Below are positions 29,253-39,156 of a stretch of DNA of 64,000 nucleotides, one piece after another. Both the position numbers and the translations under genes were made by a program. Numbering within the stretch: position 1 is the first letter of the stretch; each line of letters opens with the position of its first letter. The notes beneath the pieces were generated by a model. The model saw only the letters and a program-made list of their open reading frames with translations. It made no database searches and had not been told where the DNA came from. The DNA is taken from NCBI GenBank assembly GCA_019918135.1, contig WBZZ01000869.1, positions 121,001 through 185,000 of the forward strand, written 5' to 3'. This DNA is from Paulinella micropora (taxonomy: Eukaryota > Cercozoa > Imbricatea > Euglyphida > Paulinellidae).

Positions 29253-29772
29253 TCCGAGAGCAGTGCGTGTGGTGTGGAACTGCCTTTGGAAAAAAGTAAG
29301 CAACCCCAAAGAAGAAAAAAAAGAATTCGGTGTTGGCTGGGTTCTTTTTTTTGAGGGGGGAGGGGGGCCGCCTTGACTCTCGCAAGGGGGGGGGGGAGGG
29401 GCTGTTTGCTCCCTTTTTGTTTGGACCGGTGTCCGGTCCCCCCCCTCCCCTCCTTCCCTTCCCCTCCCCCCCCCTTTTTTTGCCAGCCTTTTCTGTGTCG
29501 GTCTCCCCTCCCCTCCTCTCTCTCTCTGTTTCTGCCTGAAGGAGAGAGGAGCGGCGGGGGTAAAGGTTGGCGGGCGGGCGGGGGGGGGAAACATTTGCAA
29601 ACTTAAAAAAATGCTTTCTCCCCGCCCGCCAACGTTGGCCTAGCTCCTCGAAAAAAAAGCAGACATCCCCCCGGTTTTTTGCCCCAAGAGTTTTGGAGGA
29701 TGCCCTGGCGCTGATGCGGCCTCTTTTCTTTCTTTGTTTCCCAACAAAGGTCTTTAATAAAACTTTTCTGCC
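29253..29772. other. Intergenic stretch with G/C runs
   Basis: Poly-G/C blocks at 29355-29400, 29440-29480 and 29560-29590; AATAAA at 29756-29761 on the plus strand. No gene seen. Confidence 0.4.
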
Positions 29773-31358
29773 TCAATCTTCGAGGCGGGGCCGTTTGTGG
29801 GTGGCGTCGTGCACAAAAGACGCCCGTGGCACCGCGCGCGTTACTTTTTTCTGTAACTGGATCGCATGATCTTCGTCTTCGTATTCACAGTTATGGAACT
29901 TGAGCTGGCTACCCTGGCAGTTGGGAGCTTTCCCCTCAAGCTGGGCAGAGAACGTCCCGGCCAGCACGCACTTGCAGACGCATACTGGCGCGTCCTTGAA
30001 CTGAGGAGGCAACACCAGAGATGCCAACTTGCATTTGGTGATACTAGCCGGGGCCTGTGCAAGCAGAGACAGCTCACAAGCCCTCAGGGGCACATGGTCG
30101 ACGCTGCACCCAAGGTCGATGTCTACTTTGTCGGCCTTAAATGAGCTCAAACACATGCGAGACAAATGTCCACAACCGTAGTCACAGTGTCGTACTTTCT
30201 CCAGGCGTACTTTCACGTCGCCGAACTCGGGCCTATCCTCTACGCCCTCGAACTTGAAAATCTCAATGCCCTTGCACAGCTCAATCCTTATGTTAGGTTT
30301 CGGCGCGTTGCGGGTGGCGCGCTCGAACTGAAGGTTATATTCATGCGAATAGGAGCTGGGGGAGCCTAGCGAAATTTGCAGAGTGGGTGCACCGACGTCT
30401 TCTGGGTCCTGTTCGATCAGGCACCTGACTACCTTGAAATCCAGACCGGACGCCAGCTCGAGATCTCGTAGTTTCCCTCGAAACTTCACGTCCAGCCGCT
30501 CCATTCCTGACGAACGCCAGCTCGACCTCGAGATCTCGAGTTTGGTAATGCCCGGGCACAGCTCTTGTAGCAAGTCCAGCAACGTGTACAAGGTTTCGCG
30601 TGTTTCTTGATAGACTTGTATCTCTAGTAACCGAACTTGTTTCAAGTCCTGCAGGCACGTCTTGGCCTCAGAAAAGGTGTCGGCCAGTGTTTGGAGAGCC
30701 CGCAGGTTCTCTGTCGCGTTTTGGACGCTCCGCGCTCGTCTTGCAAGTTCAACAAAACCAAGCAAGGTTTCAAGGACAATAACTCTGGTGTGTCCAGTTG
30801 GTATTCCTGGGCTACGTACAACGGGTCTAGCAGCTTCTGAGAGAACAAGACCTGCGACAGCCCCGCGAATTGCGACGAGTTTGCCCGGATAAATTTTTGG
30901 CGCAGGGCCGCCAACAGTGCGTTTTTGTGAGTCGGAACTTCATCCGAGAGGACCTGGACTTCGAATTGCCGGCCGGGGGGGTAGCGACAAACGTGCAAGT
31001 GCCCTCGGCGCAGCAGCGCAGACATCAGCGAAAAATATCGGACACTGTCAGCGTCGTTCTTAACCCTGTGCAAATATCCCAGTATGTCCGTCAGCCGGGC
31101 CACCAGAAGTCTCTCGTCGAGAAAGTCGGCAGGCACCAGAGCCACCACGGTCAGCGCGCGGCTTGTTTGCAGCGCTAAATAAAAGGCGGTCGTGCTGAGG
31201 GGCGTCGTCACAGCGTGGTTAAAAGAATCCACCACCACCGACAGGACCACCGTGCCAGCGACGGCCGCTGCTGCCCTGGCGCCGGCGGCGAGGCGCGGCA
31301 GCTTCTCGTCCGGCACCGAGTTTTCCACCAGCAATTGCCTAAAAAAATCCTGGTCCAT
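29773..31358 (-). CDS. Hypothetical two-part protein (about 520 aa), one frameshift
   Basis: ATG 31358 (MDQDFFRQLLVENSVPDE). The first 215 residues include a hydrophobic alanine/valine stretch (AVAGTVVLSVVVDSF) and LDPLYVAQEYQLDTPELLSL, which faintly recalls BTB-type helices. Near 30750 the coding frame changes (LGFVELARRARSVQNA) and runs 330 residues to a basic end, HKRPRLED. The second part mixes beta segments and paired cysteines (CDYGCGHLSRMC, VCVCKCVLAG). No confident family. The frames overlap by about 120 bp, so two overlapping genes is an alternative. Confidence 0.5.
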
Positions 31359-31592
31359 CTCTTGTGTTTAATATAAAATACCTGCACGACCGGAAACACA
31401 ACAGTTGTTTGCCACAAAAAGAAGAAAAAAAAGAGTGGGGGAGGGGGGGGGGGCAGTCAGCGCAAGAAGATTTGGCCCTCCTCACACTTTCCTCTCACGC
31501 AAGCCTTGCGCGCCAGCCCCACATTGCAACCCCTCCCCCACATTTCAACCCCCGCCCCTCCTCCTTCTTTGCTGCCCGCGCAGATTTGTCTC

Positions 31593-32003
31593 TCAGCCAG
31601 GCTCGCCTTCATGCTCCTTTTTATTAGCGGGTCGTCTTTCCAAGCCGCCCCCGTCGTGCAGAATATCGCGCAGCAGCAGCGCCAGGTCAGGCTCTAGCCG
31701 CGGCCTGGCACTGGTCACCAAGAATTTCAGGTCGTTTTCTGTCAGCCGCAGCAGGCCCGCGCGATCGCGGTATTGCAAGGTGCGCAGCACCGTGGCCAGC
31801 GCGGGCCCCCCCACGCCCTGCGCCTCGAGCTCCGTCCGCAGCCAGCGCTGGGCCTCTGCTCGCGCAGGGCCTAGTGGCGCCGCGATTGGCGAACGTTGCG
31901 CTACTGCTGCTGGCGGTAGGCCCTTGGGCTCCGGCCCCTCGGTCCGTGCTGCCCAGCCGGCCAACAAGCCCTGGAAGCCGGGTGAGGAATTTGCTGTCGC
32001 CAT
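31593..32003 (-). CDS. Small helical protein, SAM-domain-like region
   Basis: ATG 32003 (MATANSSPGFQGLLAG) to a stop at 31593, 136 residues. After a proline/alanine-rich start, residues about 55-120 (WLRTELEAQGVGG, then LLRLTENDLKFLVTSARPRL, then LLLRDILHDGG) have the spacing of a SAM-like five-helix domain, including an LTENDLKFL segment. SAM domains mediate protein or RNA contacts. This is a weak pattern match. Confidence 0.4.
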   Translation of the reverse strand: MATANSSPGFQGLLAGWAARTEGPEPKGLPPAAVAQRSPIAAPLGPARAEAQRWLRTELEAQGVGGPALATVLRTLQYRDRAGLLRLTENDLKFLVTSARPRLEPDLALLLRDILHDGGGLERRPANKKEHEGEPG

Positions 32004-32329
32004 GCCGGGCAAAGGCACAGGCAATAAAAAAAAATAGCTAAGCCCTTGAAAGACAAACAAGAGAGATGTCGTTCCCTCCCTCTCTCCCCCCCCCCCCCCC
32101 GCTTTCCTTTCCCCCCCCCCTGAAAAGAAAAAGCCGAAACAGAACCCCCGGCCTCCCCCCCCGCCGTGTGACCGTTTGCTAGTTGGGTTTTTTATGTTTC
32201 AATCAAGCGGCCCCCCCCCTCCCGCAGCTACTTTTCCACAGTTCTCCGCCATGCCCCCCTCTCTAAATCTGCACGTTGTTTTTTTACTGAGAACAGAAAC
32301 TGTAAAAACTGAGTTGCGTATTGAAAGGT
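32004..32329. other. Intergenic stretch, poly-C
   Basis: Poly-C at 32085-32102, 32111-32122 and 32205-32220. No gene seen. Confidence 0.4.
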
Positions 32330-33902
32330 TTACACAAGGTACTTCACGGGCAGGCCCTTGGCCAAGAAGAAGGCCTCAGCCTCCCCGTCGCCGTTTTGTG
32401 CTTGCCTAAGCATTTCTGTACGCAACGAATGTTCTGGCGTATCGTTGCGCACGAGCCCGCGCGGTTCCTCCAAGGTAAATAGAAAAATATCGTCTCCTAG
32501 AATTTCGTCCCCGAGTGTAGACTCCAGCTCAATGTCTCCAGCCAAGTCCGCATTCTCGTCGTCGCCGGCCACTTGCAAAAAGAATTTGTTCTTGGCCGCG
32601 AGATACAAAAACAAATGCAAAAGTGGCAGATTTGTGGAATTTTGGGTTCGGTGCGGGAGTCTCCTGCAAACTATCCGCACGATCTCGCTATAGATTTGGG
32701 TTCCGTTGACTGCCTGGAAACGAGCTAAGGCACCAGGCGCGGGACGCAGAATCTCTGCGACCGCTTGCCGCAACGCCTCGAGAGCATCCTCGTTGGCACG
32801 CTGTACTACTTCATCATCAACGTTCTCGTTGTCGCCCGCAGGCTGCGCGTTGAGGTACTGGTCGCGTACGTTCTTGGTATAGGATGTGATAGCACGAGCT
32901 AGCCGTTCAACAAAAACTCTAGCTTGCTCGTTCATCAGCCGAGACCAACGCGGGTCTCCCTTGCAGGTCGAGCCAGGCGGGTAGTCGTTGCTATCTCTCT
33001 CGCTAGCATCATCTTCTGCTGAGAACACTGGCACCGCGCCCAACAACAGCTTCCGGCGCTTGGCAGCCTTCTCTTCCTGCAGACTCGTGATGAGTTGTTG
33101 TTGCTTCAAGGCCACGTCCGCCAGCGCCAGCCGAGCAGTCTGCTCCCCTAGCCGAGCAGTCTGCTGCTCGATGATCCTCGAGTTGGCCTCGAGCAGCTTA
33201 TCTTTCATCTCCACCATCGTGCTCAGCTGCGCGACCATGGTCTTGAGGGCTACGGTATTTGTCGAGTCGCCAAAGCCAGTCAGGCCTGCGCGCATCAGAT
33301 CGCGGACGTCGGAAGGCAGTTCTTGCCTTCTGATTGGAAGTGCCTTTTCGAGCCCCTCGTCGCCCGCCGCAGCTCGAGTTGCGATCCTGGCCATTTCTTC
33401 GCGCAGCTTCTTGCATCTCGGGTGCTCGAGGTGACTCAAAATTGTCAGCAGGCCCTTAAAGGTCGTGCAAGGCGAGGCCCGGTGCTCGCCTTCCTTGACC
33501 TCCCGTGCCGGTGCCACCTCGCGCCCGTCGGCCCGTGCAGTTCGGAATGGAAACGCGAAAAACTTCACGGGAAAATCAGGCGTATTCCCCTGGTGGCACC
33601 CTGGACCACTTTTCCTGGGTCGTACTTGTTCTCCCGCACTTTGGTGCCACCTGGTACCACTTTTTTCTTGCAGTACCCTGGTCGCACTCGGTGAACTTTG
33701 CGATCCCGTCAAATATAGAAAACAGGCCACTTGGAGCTTGCCGAATGCTGGCAAAGTCGTCCGGGCTGATCTTCATGAGCAATTTGCTTTCATCTAGAAC
33801 ATTTCTTGGATCGCCACTGTCAGTTGCAGCAATAGACCCCACCGCGATGGCAGTTGTCATGGGATCAGCAGGAACTACTTCTTGTGTCGCTTGCTTGTCC
33901 AT
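32330..33902 (-). CDS. Bro/KilA-N-like protein with coiled coil, one frameshift
   Basis: ATG 33902 (MDKQATQEVVPAD). The N-terminal domain parallels that of the HNH gene at 17823: LMKISPDDFASIRQAPSG, then TARKKWYQVAPK. At about 33580-33640 the frame changes inside a short internal duplication (AAAAGTGGT...GGTGCCACC occurs twice), after which PVKFFAFPFRTARADG continues the homology. A coiled coil follows (SRIIEQQTARLGEQTARLAL), then a basic KAAKRRKLL and a C-terminal globular domain ending KGLPVKYLV. No HNH is present here. Likely a DNA-binding regulator. Confidence 0.6.
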
Positions 33903-34333
33903 CTGATGATCTCTGCTCGCTTTGTTTTTTTGTGCCACGCCTTTTTATGAGTTGGTCTGGTGTTGTAGGTGATTATTTTTTTTTCGACCCCTCTATGCGC
34001 ATTCCCCACCTTACAACTCCCCCCCTCCCCCCGGCCTTCGCTCAGATTCTTTCAGCTCCTTTCCTGCCGGTCGCCCCCCCCCCCATCCCCAATCCCTGCA
34101 AACATGGGGGGGGGGCCATGAACAGAATTCCAAAAAAATTTGCTGCCAACTCGAGCTAGGCGGGGGGGGGGGGGGATAAGGTACCCACAAAAAAAAGAGG
34201 GGGGGGGGGAAAGCAGCCAAATTTCGACGGGGAAAACTGCCGGGCGGGGGGGACAGTCTCCCACTTCCTATCTTTTTTTTGCCTGGCTGTCTTTTTAAGC
34301 TTTCTTGCCGGCTGTCGTGCCCACCCTTTTTTT
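33903..34333. other. Divergent intergenic region with C/G runs
   Basis: Between divergent genes. Runs of C (34018-34033, 34075-34085) and G (34160-34175, 34199-34210). No gene seen; promoter elements were not identified. Confidence 0.4.
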
Positions 34334-35586
34334 GTGAGGAAAAAGGAGCACGCCAAGAAAAAAAACCAACCGAACGCCTTCAGCGGGGAAGGGAGGAGAT
34401 CCGAAGTGCGGGGCGAAGACACTCGACCGAGCAGGGCGGGGCTCCTCTGCCGACGACGACAGCAGAGGAGCCCCGCTCTAGCTCTACAGCATCATCATCA
34501 GTCGGCCGCGGGCGGTTCAGGTTCTTATTTTCGACAACGCCGGCGCGCTCCGCGGCGGTCGAACCGCTCCTATCACAAACGCAAGCTGACGAAGCAGAAG
34601 CGGACGATGGGGAGGTTGCCGAACCGGACCTAACCGCGTGGCGCACTGCAGAACTTTTGGTCCATGGGGCCGCGTCTTTCGAGACAAACCTCAGGTCGGT
34701 GGTCTCGATGTACGTGGAGTGGCTGTGCGCGGCGCGGGGCCTGCGAACAGACGACGCGATGCTGGCGTCTCAGCTGAGCCTGTGTTTTGTGGTCGGCCGT
34801 TGGGGCTGGAGCGAGATACGGCTGCGCCTGTGCGAGGTGTTGGCGCAAGACACGGACGAGCCGCTGGTGCCCGTGGAGTGGACACAAATCCCAGCCAATG
34901 TCCAGTGGGAGCACGACGCGCGGCCGCGCAGGGCGCTGATCTCGCGGCTGGCCGAGTTCGTGGAGGCGGAACTGGCGTGGGACAGCGGCCGCGTGAGCAA
35001 GCAGGGCAGCGCGAGGGCGTTCGTGGAGCTGCTGCTGCGCTGGCACGTGCAGAACGAGGTTGTGAGACGCCACGGCCACGAGCACGGGACGCACTCGCAC
35101 CACCGTTTGTTCGCTACTGTGTCCGCCAGGCTACCCGCCGAAGTAGCGAACGTCGCGCCCGAGGCGTGGGGCCCGGTGCTGAGCGCGGCGCTGCCTGCTA
35201 CACTTGCGCCAGGCGAACACTGCTACGCGGCGCCCGGCACGAAGGTGTCGTCAATAGCGGCCGCCCTTGACGAGGCGAAGCACGCGCGGACGCTGCGGCT
35301 GGACCCGCTGGTGCCGGTGCACTTGTTTTTTTACCTGGCGTGGCCCGCGCTGCTGAACCACCATTTGGGCGCGGGGCGGGGGCTGCAGCTGAGGACCGCG
35401 ATGCGGCCCGCGGCGGACCAGGAATTGCTGACGAGGATCTTCCTGCACCGCGTGCTGGCGGCGCTGCGCGGCGGGCGGTCGTTGCAGGTGTTCGCGGCCA
35501 TCGACGCCGCTCTCAAGGAGTGGCAGCAAATGTGGGGCCAGCGGCCCGCTGCGCGTTTGTCTTTCACACACACACACAAAATTCTA
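34334..35586 (+). CDS. Hypothetical protein (about 415 aa), start and end uncertain
   Basis: A strongly protein-like frame from about 34470 to 35570 (LRSVVSMYVEWLCAARGL, LSLCFVVGRWGWSEIRLRL, VPVHLFFYLAWPALLNHHLG, ending near LKEWQQMWGQRPAA). The nearest good ATG, at 34334 (MRKKEHAKKKN), lies in another frame, so one shift is implied near 34450-34600. At the 3' end the frame runs on into CA and T tracts; GTTTGT at about 35556 and TTTTTTTTAG at about 35618 could bound an intron, otherwise the frame ends at 35862 in unlikely sequence. All-helical; no family recognised. Confidence 0.5.
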
Positions 35587-35705
35587 GTAAATCTCTTTTT
35601 CTTTTTCTTTTTTTTAGTGGTTCCGCGCCCTCCCCCCCCCTCTTCCCGAGTGGCACTTGATCTTTCTTGTTTTCTTTTTTTGCGCTTCGCAATCATCTCA
35701 CACAC

Positions 35706-36646
35706 ATGCCAAAGCGTTCTAAGCGTTCCAAAACTCGCCAACGCGCTTACGTCAAGCCTCCACGAAAGCGATATCACCTCAACTCCACCCCTGTCGCGCG
35801 GAAGCAAAGGGAGTTTGCCTGTGGGGCATTTTGGTTCCTTTTCGCGAGCGAGTTTGCTTTGATTGCTCCCTTCCTGTCCCTCAAGGACTTCCAATGCCTG
35901 TTCAATGCATTTGCTGGCACCAGCTTTTTCGAAAGGAAACCACACTCGCTTGGTGCTCAGTTGTGGAGCTGTGCTCAAACATAAGAATGCCACTAGTTTA
36001 TTTCGTGGAAGGACATACGTGGAAAACTATAGTCCGAGACACTCTAGCGTACATGCTCGGAGAGAGCAGCATAGTTAACGGTCTGTGGCCTACTGATTGG
36101 CCTTGCGCCCGCTGCCTTAGACGAAGGGCAGTGACGTGGGGAATACCATTGTACCATTATTGCCATGTGTGTGTGCGGAACGAAAGATCGCACCTAGTAG
36201 CAGACCTAGAGGCCATAAGAAAAAGCTTTGTACTTAATATCTTGCAAGTAGACCTGGAGCTATTAGACGTAATTAGGAGCTGGTGGGACGTCAGTTACCC
36301 CCAGGAGTTTCTCCAGGTGATCCAGACCATGGACCTTGCGTTCACGTACAAGGGGACGGGGTGGAAACGTATACTCTTCGCGCCCATCCAACAAGGACTG
36401 CTCGTGTGGGGTCTTTTCCAGACTAATCTCGCCCCTCACGTCAGACAAAACCAAGACAGAATTACAGCTGAACGCTATCAAATGAGCGAAAAACACTTTC
36501 AGTTGTTGCAGGACAATCTCCAAAAAACAGAAGCCTTCCTCAACCAGGCTAGAGAAGCCAGCGTACTGGGGAATGAGGAGATGGTGCCGTGTGGCCTACA
36601 GCTACAACATATGCTGCCAACAGGGGGGTTCCTCGCAGGCCCTTGA
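35706..36646 (+). CDS. F-box-like protein, unrelated to copies A-C, one frameshift
   Basis: ATG 35706 (MPKRSKRSKTRQRAY). Residues about 45-75 carry ALIAPFLSLKDFQCLFNAF, which fits an F-box core. Between 35900 and 35985 the frame changes; the second part has WPCARCLRRRAVTW and YHYCHVC (paired CxxC-type knuckles) followed by a long helical region (LLDVIRSWWDVSYPQEFLQV) and ends at 36644-36646. I infer another SKP1 partner with a zinc-binding middle. The exact join cannot be placed because two frames are open for about 80 bp. Confidence 0.5.
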
Positions 36647-36962
36647 AGGGCGGCGCAATCCCCCCCCCCCCCCCCGGTGACAAAGCCCGCCCAACCACCC
36701 CCCCCCTTTTTTTTTCTTACACTCTCTCTCTATTTTTGAGCGGCGTTGGTACGGTTCGCTAGTTGCAATTATAGCTAGACCAAAAAACTTTGAGCCCTTA
36801 TTAAACTATACTGTGGTGGAGAATACAAGGGGAAGAGTTAAAGGACCTTTCTCTCTCTCTCTCACTTCTTATGGTTGCAGCGCGGAGAGAGAGCGAGAGA
36901 GAGCGAGATTTCTTTTTTTTTTCGTTTGTGTACAGCCCTTCCTGGTTCTTACGAACGTGACA
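36647..36962. other. Intergenic region upstream of the Kelch gene
   Basis: Poly-C (36661-36675), then AT-rich sequence and GA-rich runs (36885-36905). Poly-T followed by GTGTACAG at about 36911-36932 could be a 5' leader splice acceptor. Confidence 0.35.
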
Positions 36963-37925
36963 ATGTCGCAACGCCATACAGCCGTTCCGCCCAATAACCC
37001 TGCACCAGCGCCCGACGGAGCTACACAACGCGCGGTGTACGTGTTCGGCGGCTTTGGGGCATCACGTTCGGCCGAAACCTTGACCGCCGAAGGCTGGAAG
37101 GCTACTGTCTGGAGCCCGCCGACGGCCAGCAGCGGACAGCTCGGCCTAGTGCTGCAGGGCAAGCTGTATGTTGTGGGCGGGCGCAGGAGCGACGACGACG
37201 GCCAGATGCTCCGCGCCGTGGAGTGCTACGACCCCCGCGACAACCGCTGGGAGGCCAAGGCCAGCCTGCCGTCCGATTACGAGGGCCTCACGGGCGCGGT
37301 CCTGCACGACCGTCTGTACGTCGTGCTGTCCGACCGAGATATGCACAACTCGCTGCTGGTGTACGACGAAAGGACCGACGCCTGGCTAACGCGCTGCGCT
37401 CCCCCCACCAAACGCCACCAGGCCCGGCTCGCGGCTTTGGACGGCTGCTTGTACCTGATCGGGGGCCACAACCACGACTGGAGCCTGCGCAAGGTTGAGA
37501 AGTACGACCCAGTGCGCAACGAGTGGCGGTCAGCGGGCAGGCTACGTCTGGGTCGTCACGACTTTTCGGCTCAGGTCTTCAAGGACAAGCTGTATGTCAT
37601 CGGAGGCACCAATTTTTTCCCAGACGCCGAGATGGAGCTAGAGGAGGTAGAGTGCTACGACCCCAAAGTGCAGAAGTGGCGCTTCATCGGTGATCTCAAG
37701 ACGCCGCGTTCGGGCGCTTCGGCCTTCGTACTCAACAACAGCCTGTACGTGGCGGGCGGTACCTGCGACCTGGGTGAAAATGCGCTCGCTTCCGTCGAGC
37801 GCTTTGACGAGGCATCCGCTACCTGGCTGCTAGAAAGCAAGCCTATGGTCGAGCAGCGTCTGGAGGCGTGCTGCGCCGTGCTCGCACTGGAGCCGCGTCC
37901 GGCCAAGCGCCAGCGTCTTGAGTGA
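36963..37925 (+). CDS. Kelch-repeat protein (320 aa)
   Basis: ATG 36963 (MSQRHTAVPPN) to TGA at 37923. At least five Kelch blades are visible: AVYVFGG near residue 25, KLYVVGG near 67, RLYVVLS near 119, CLYLIGG near 167, KLYVIGG near 213 and SLYVAGG near 265, each followed by a YDP/W motif (VECYDPRDNRW, VEKYDPVRNEW, VECYDPKVQKW). Together they would close a six-bladed beta propeller, a protein-binding platform. The C-terminus is basic (AKRQRLE). There is no BTB or F-box domain in this chain; with SKP1 and F-box proteins nearby, a role in substrate recognition is plausible but inferred. Intact single frame. Confidence 0.9.
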   Translation: MSQRHTAVPPNNPAPAPDGATQRAVYVFGGFGASRSAETLTAEGWKATVWSPPTASSGQLGLVLQGKLYVVGGRRSDDDGQMLRAVECYDPRDNRWEAKASLPSDYEGLTGAVLHDRLYVVLSDRDMHNSLLVYDERTDAWLTRCAPPTKRHQARLAALDGCLYLIGGHNHDWSLRKVEKYDPVRNEWRSAGRLRLGRHDFSAQVFKDKLYVIGGTNFFPDAEMELEEVECYDPKVQKWRFIGDLKTPRSGASAFVLNNSLYVAGGTCDLGENALASVERFDEASATWLLESKPMVEQRLEACCAVLALEPRPAKRQRLE

Positions 37926-37974
37926 ACTGTAAAAAATTCTTTCTTTTTTTGTTTCTTGCCACAAAAAAAAATTT

Positions 37975-38340
37975 AATACCGCCGGCGAAAGTCTTTTTTT
38001 AAATTTAAATGACTTTTTTTTAAAGTTAAACGAATTTTTTTTGTTGGCGATTGGCGATTTTGGCAACTGAAAGAAAATTTTTCGGAGAAAGAAAGGCAGG
38101 CGGGAAAAAAAATAAATGTAAAAATTCCCCGCCCGCCCTCGTTCCCCCGAAAAATTCTCTGTGGTTAATTTTCAATTTGCCAAAATCGCTCAAAAAAAAT
38201 TCTTTCACAAGTTCCATAATTCGGTGGATTTCGCGACAAATGTGGAAAACTCCGCAAGTTACGGACATTACCTTTTGCCACAAATTGCGGCAAAAGAGCA
38301 AATGTCAGTAATTTAGCTGATATTTTGTGAGCGAGCGCCG
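37975..38340. repeat. Palindromic MITE-like repeat, copy 1 (family 1)
   Basis: Inverted arms (AAGAAAATTTTTCGGAGAAA... at 38075 and the matching CCCCGAAAAATTCTCTG at 38142) around a GGCGGG/CCCGCC stem, then flanking AATTCGGTGGATTTCGCGAC and an end block GATATTTTGTGAGCGAGCGC. The same end block closes the copies at 41217 and 43432. Confidence 0.8.
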
Positions 38341-38689
38341 GCGGGTGAAATAGAGGGTGGATCCGTCTAGTACAAATAGAAGGGGGGGCCCGGGCCGCAG
38401 CGTGGTCCCCCCCCCCCCCATAGGGGGGGAGGGGGCCGCACAAACCTAACCCCCCCCCCCCCCTCCCCGTCTCACAACATTTGAGCTCCCTCTTGTGAAA
38501 TCAAAAGACAGGCCAAAATCAAACAAAAGAGCGGCCCCCCTCCTTTTCTTTTAACATCCGCCCCCCCCCCTCGCACCCCTTTTTCTCCTCTTGCCCTACA
38601 AGTGCGAGCAACCGGCCCCCCCCCCTTCCCTCCCTTCATTTGGGATCCAAGAACAATTCTCTGCCTGCTTCAAATTGTCCAACGCATTC
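38341..38689. other. Intergenic stretch, long C/G runs
   Basis: Poly-C/G blocks 38380-38470 and 38535-38575. No gene seen. Confidence 0.4.
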
Positions 38690-39156
38690 AAAAAAAATCA
38701 CGAATCAAAGTACGCACATGGCAACAGGGAAACCACTTGGCGGTAGGTGGCTGCGCTGACTACGGTTTAGACCAAGTGACATTGAATGAGACAGCTCACT
38801 CTCTGGGAAAAGGTGACCAGGCGTCCAGCGCAGGGGGGAAACTAGCGCAGCCAACAGCACAGAGCTTCAGGCCAGCCCGCAGCCCGCGAGCTGCGACGTA
38901 GAGCCACGAGAAGCCAAGACCAGAGAGAAGAAAAGTCTGGCGAAGCCGGTTGTAGCGTATGCGCCTTTCTGGACCGAGTCTGCCAGGGAGATGTCCAGGC
39001 AGCTACCTCTAGCTGTAGGCAGCGGCTTGGCTCTGAGTGTCTGGCCCGTTCCTCTGAGCAAGGTCATGGGGTGTGGATCCTGGAGCTCGACCCGCAGGTA
39101 CGAGCCGACCACGCGACCGAGCTCGCAAGTGACCTCCTGGCAGTCGACTTGCACTC
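38690..39156 (+). pseudogene. Protein-like sequence in shifting frames upstream of the Fanzor gene
   Basis: Protein-like stretches appear in more than one plus frame (RIKVRTWQQGNHLAVGG near 38700; REKKSLAKPVVAYAPFW near 38930; WILELDPQVRADHATELA near 39080), and a minus frame is open across part of it. It may be the broken N-terminal extension of the Fanzor protein, a decayed cargo gene, or transposon left-end sequence. No motif decides this. Confidence 0.3.
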
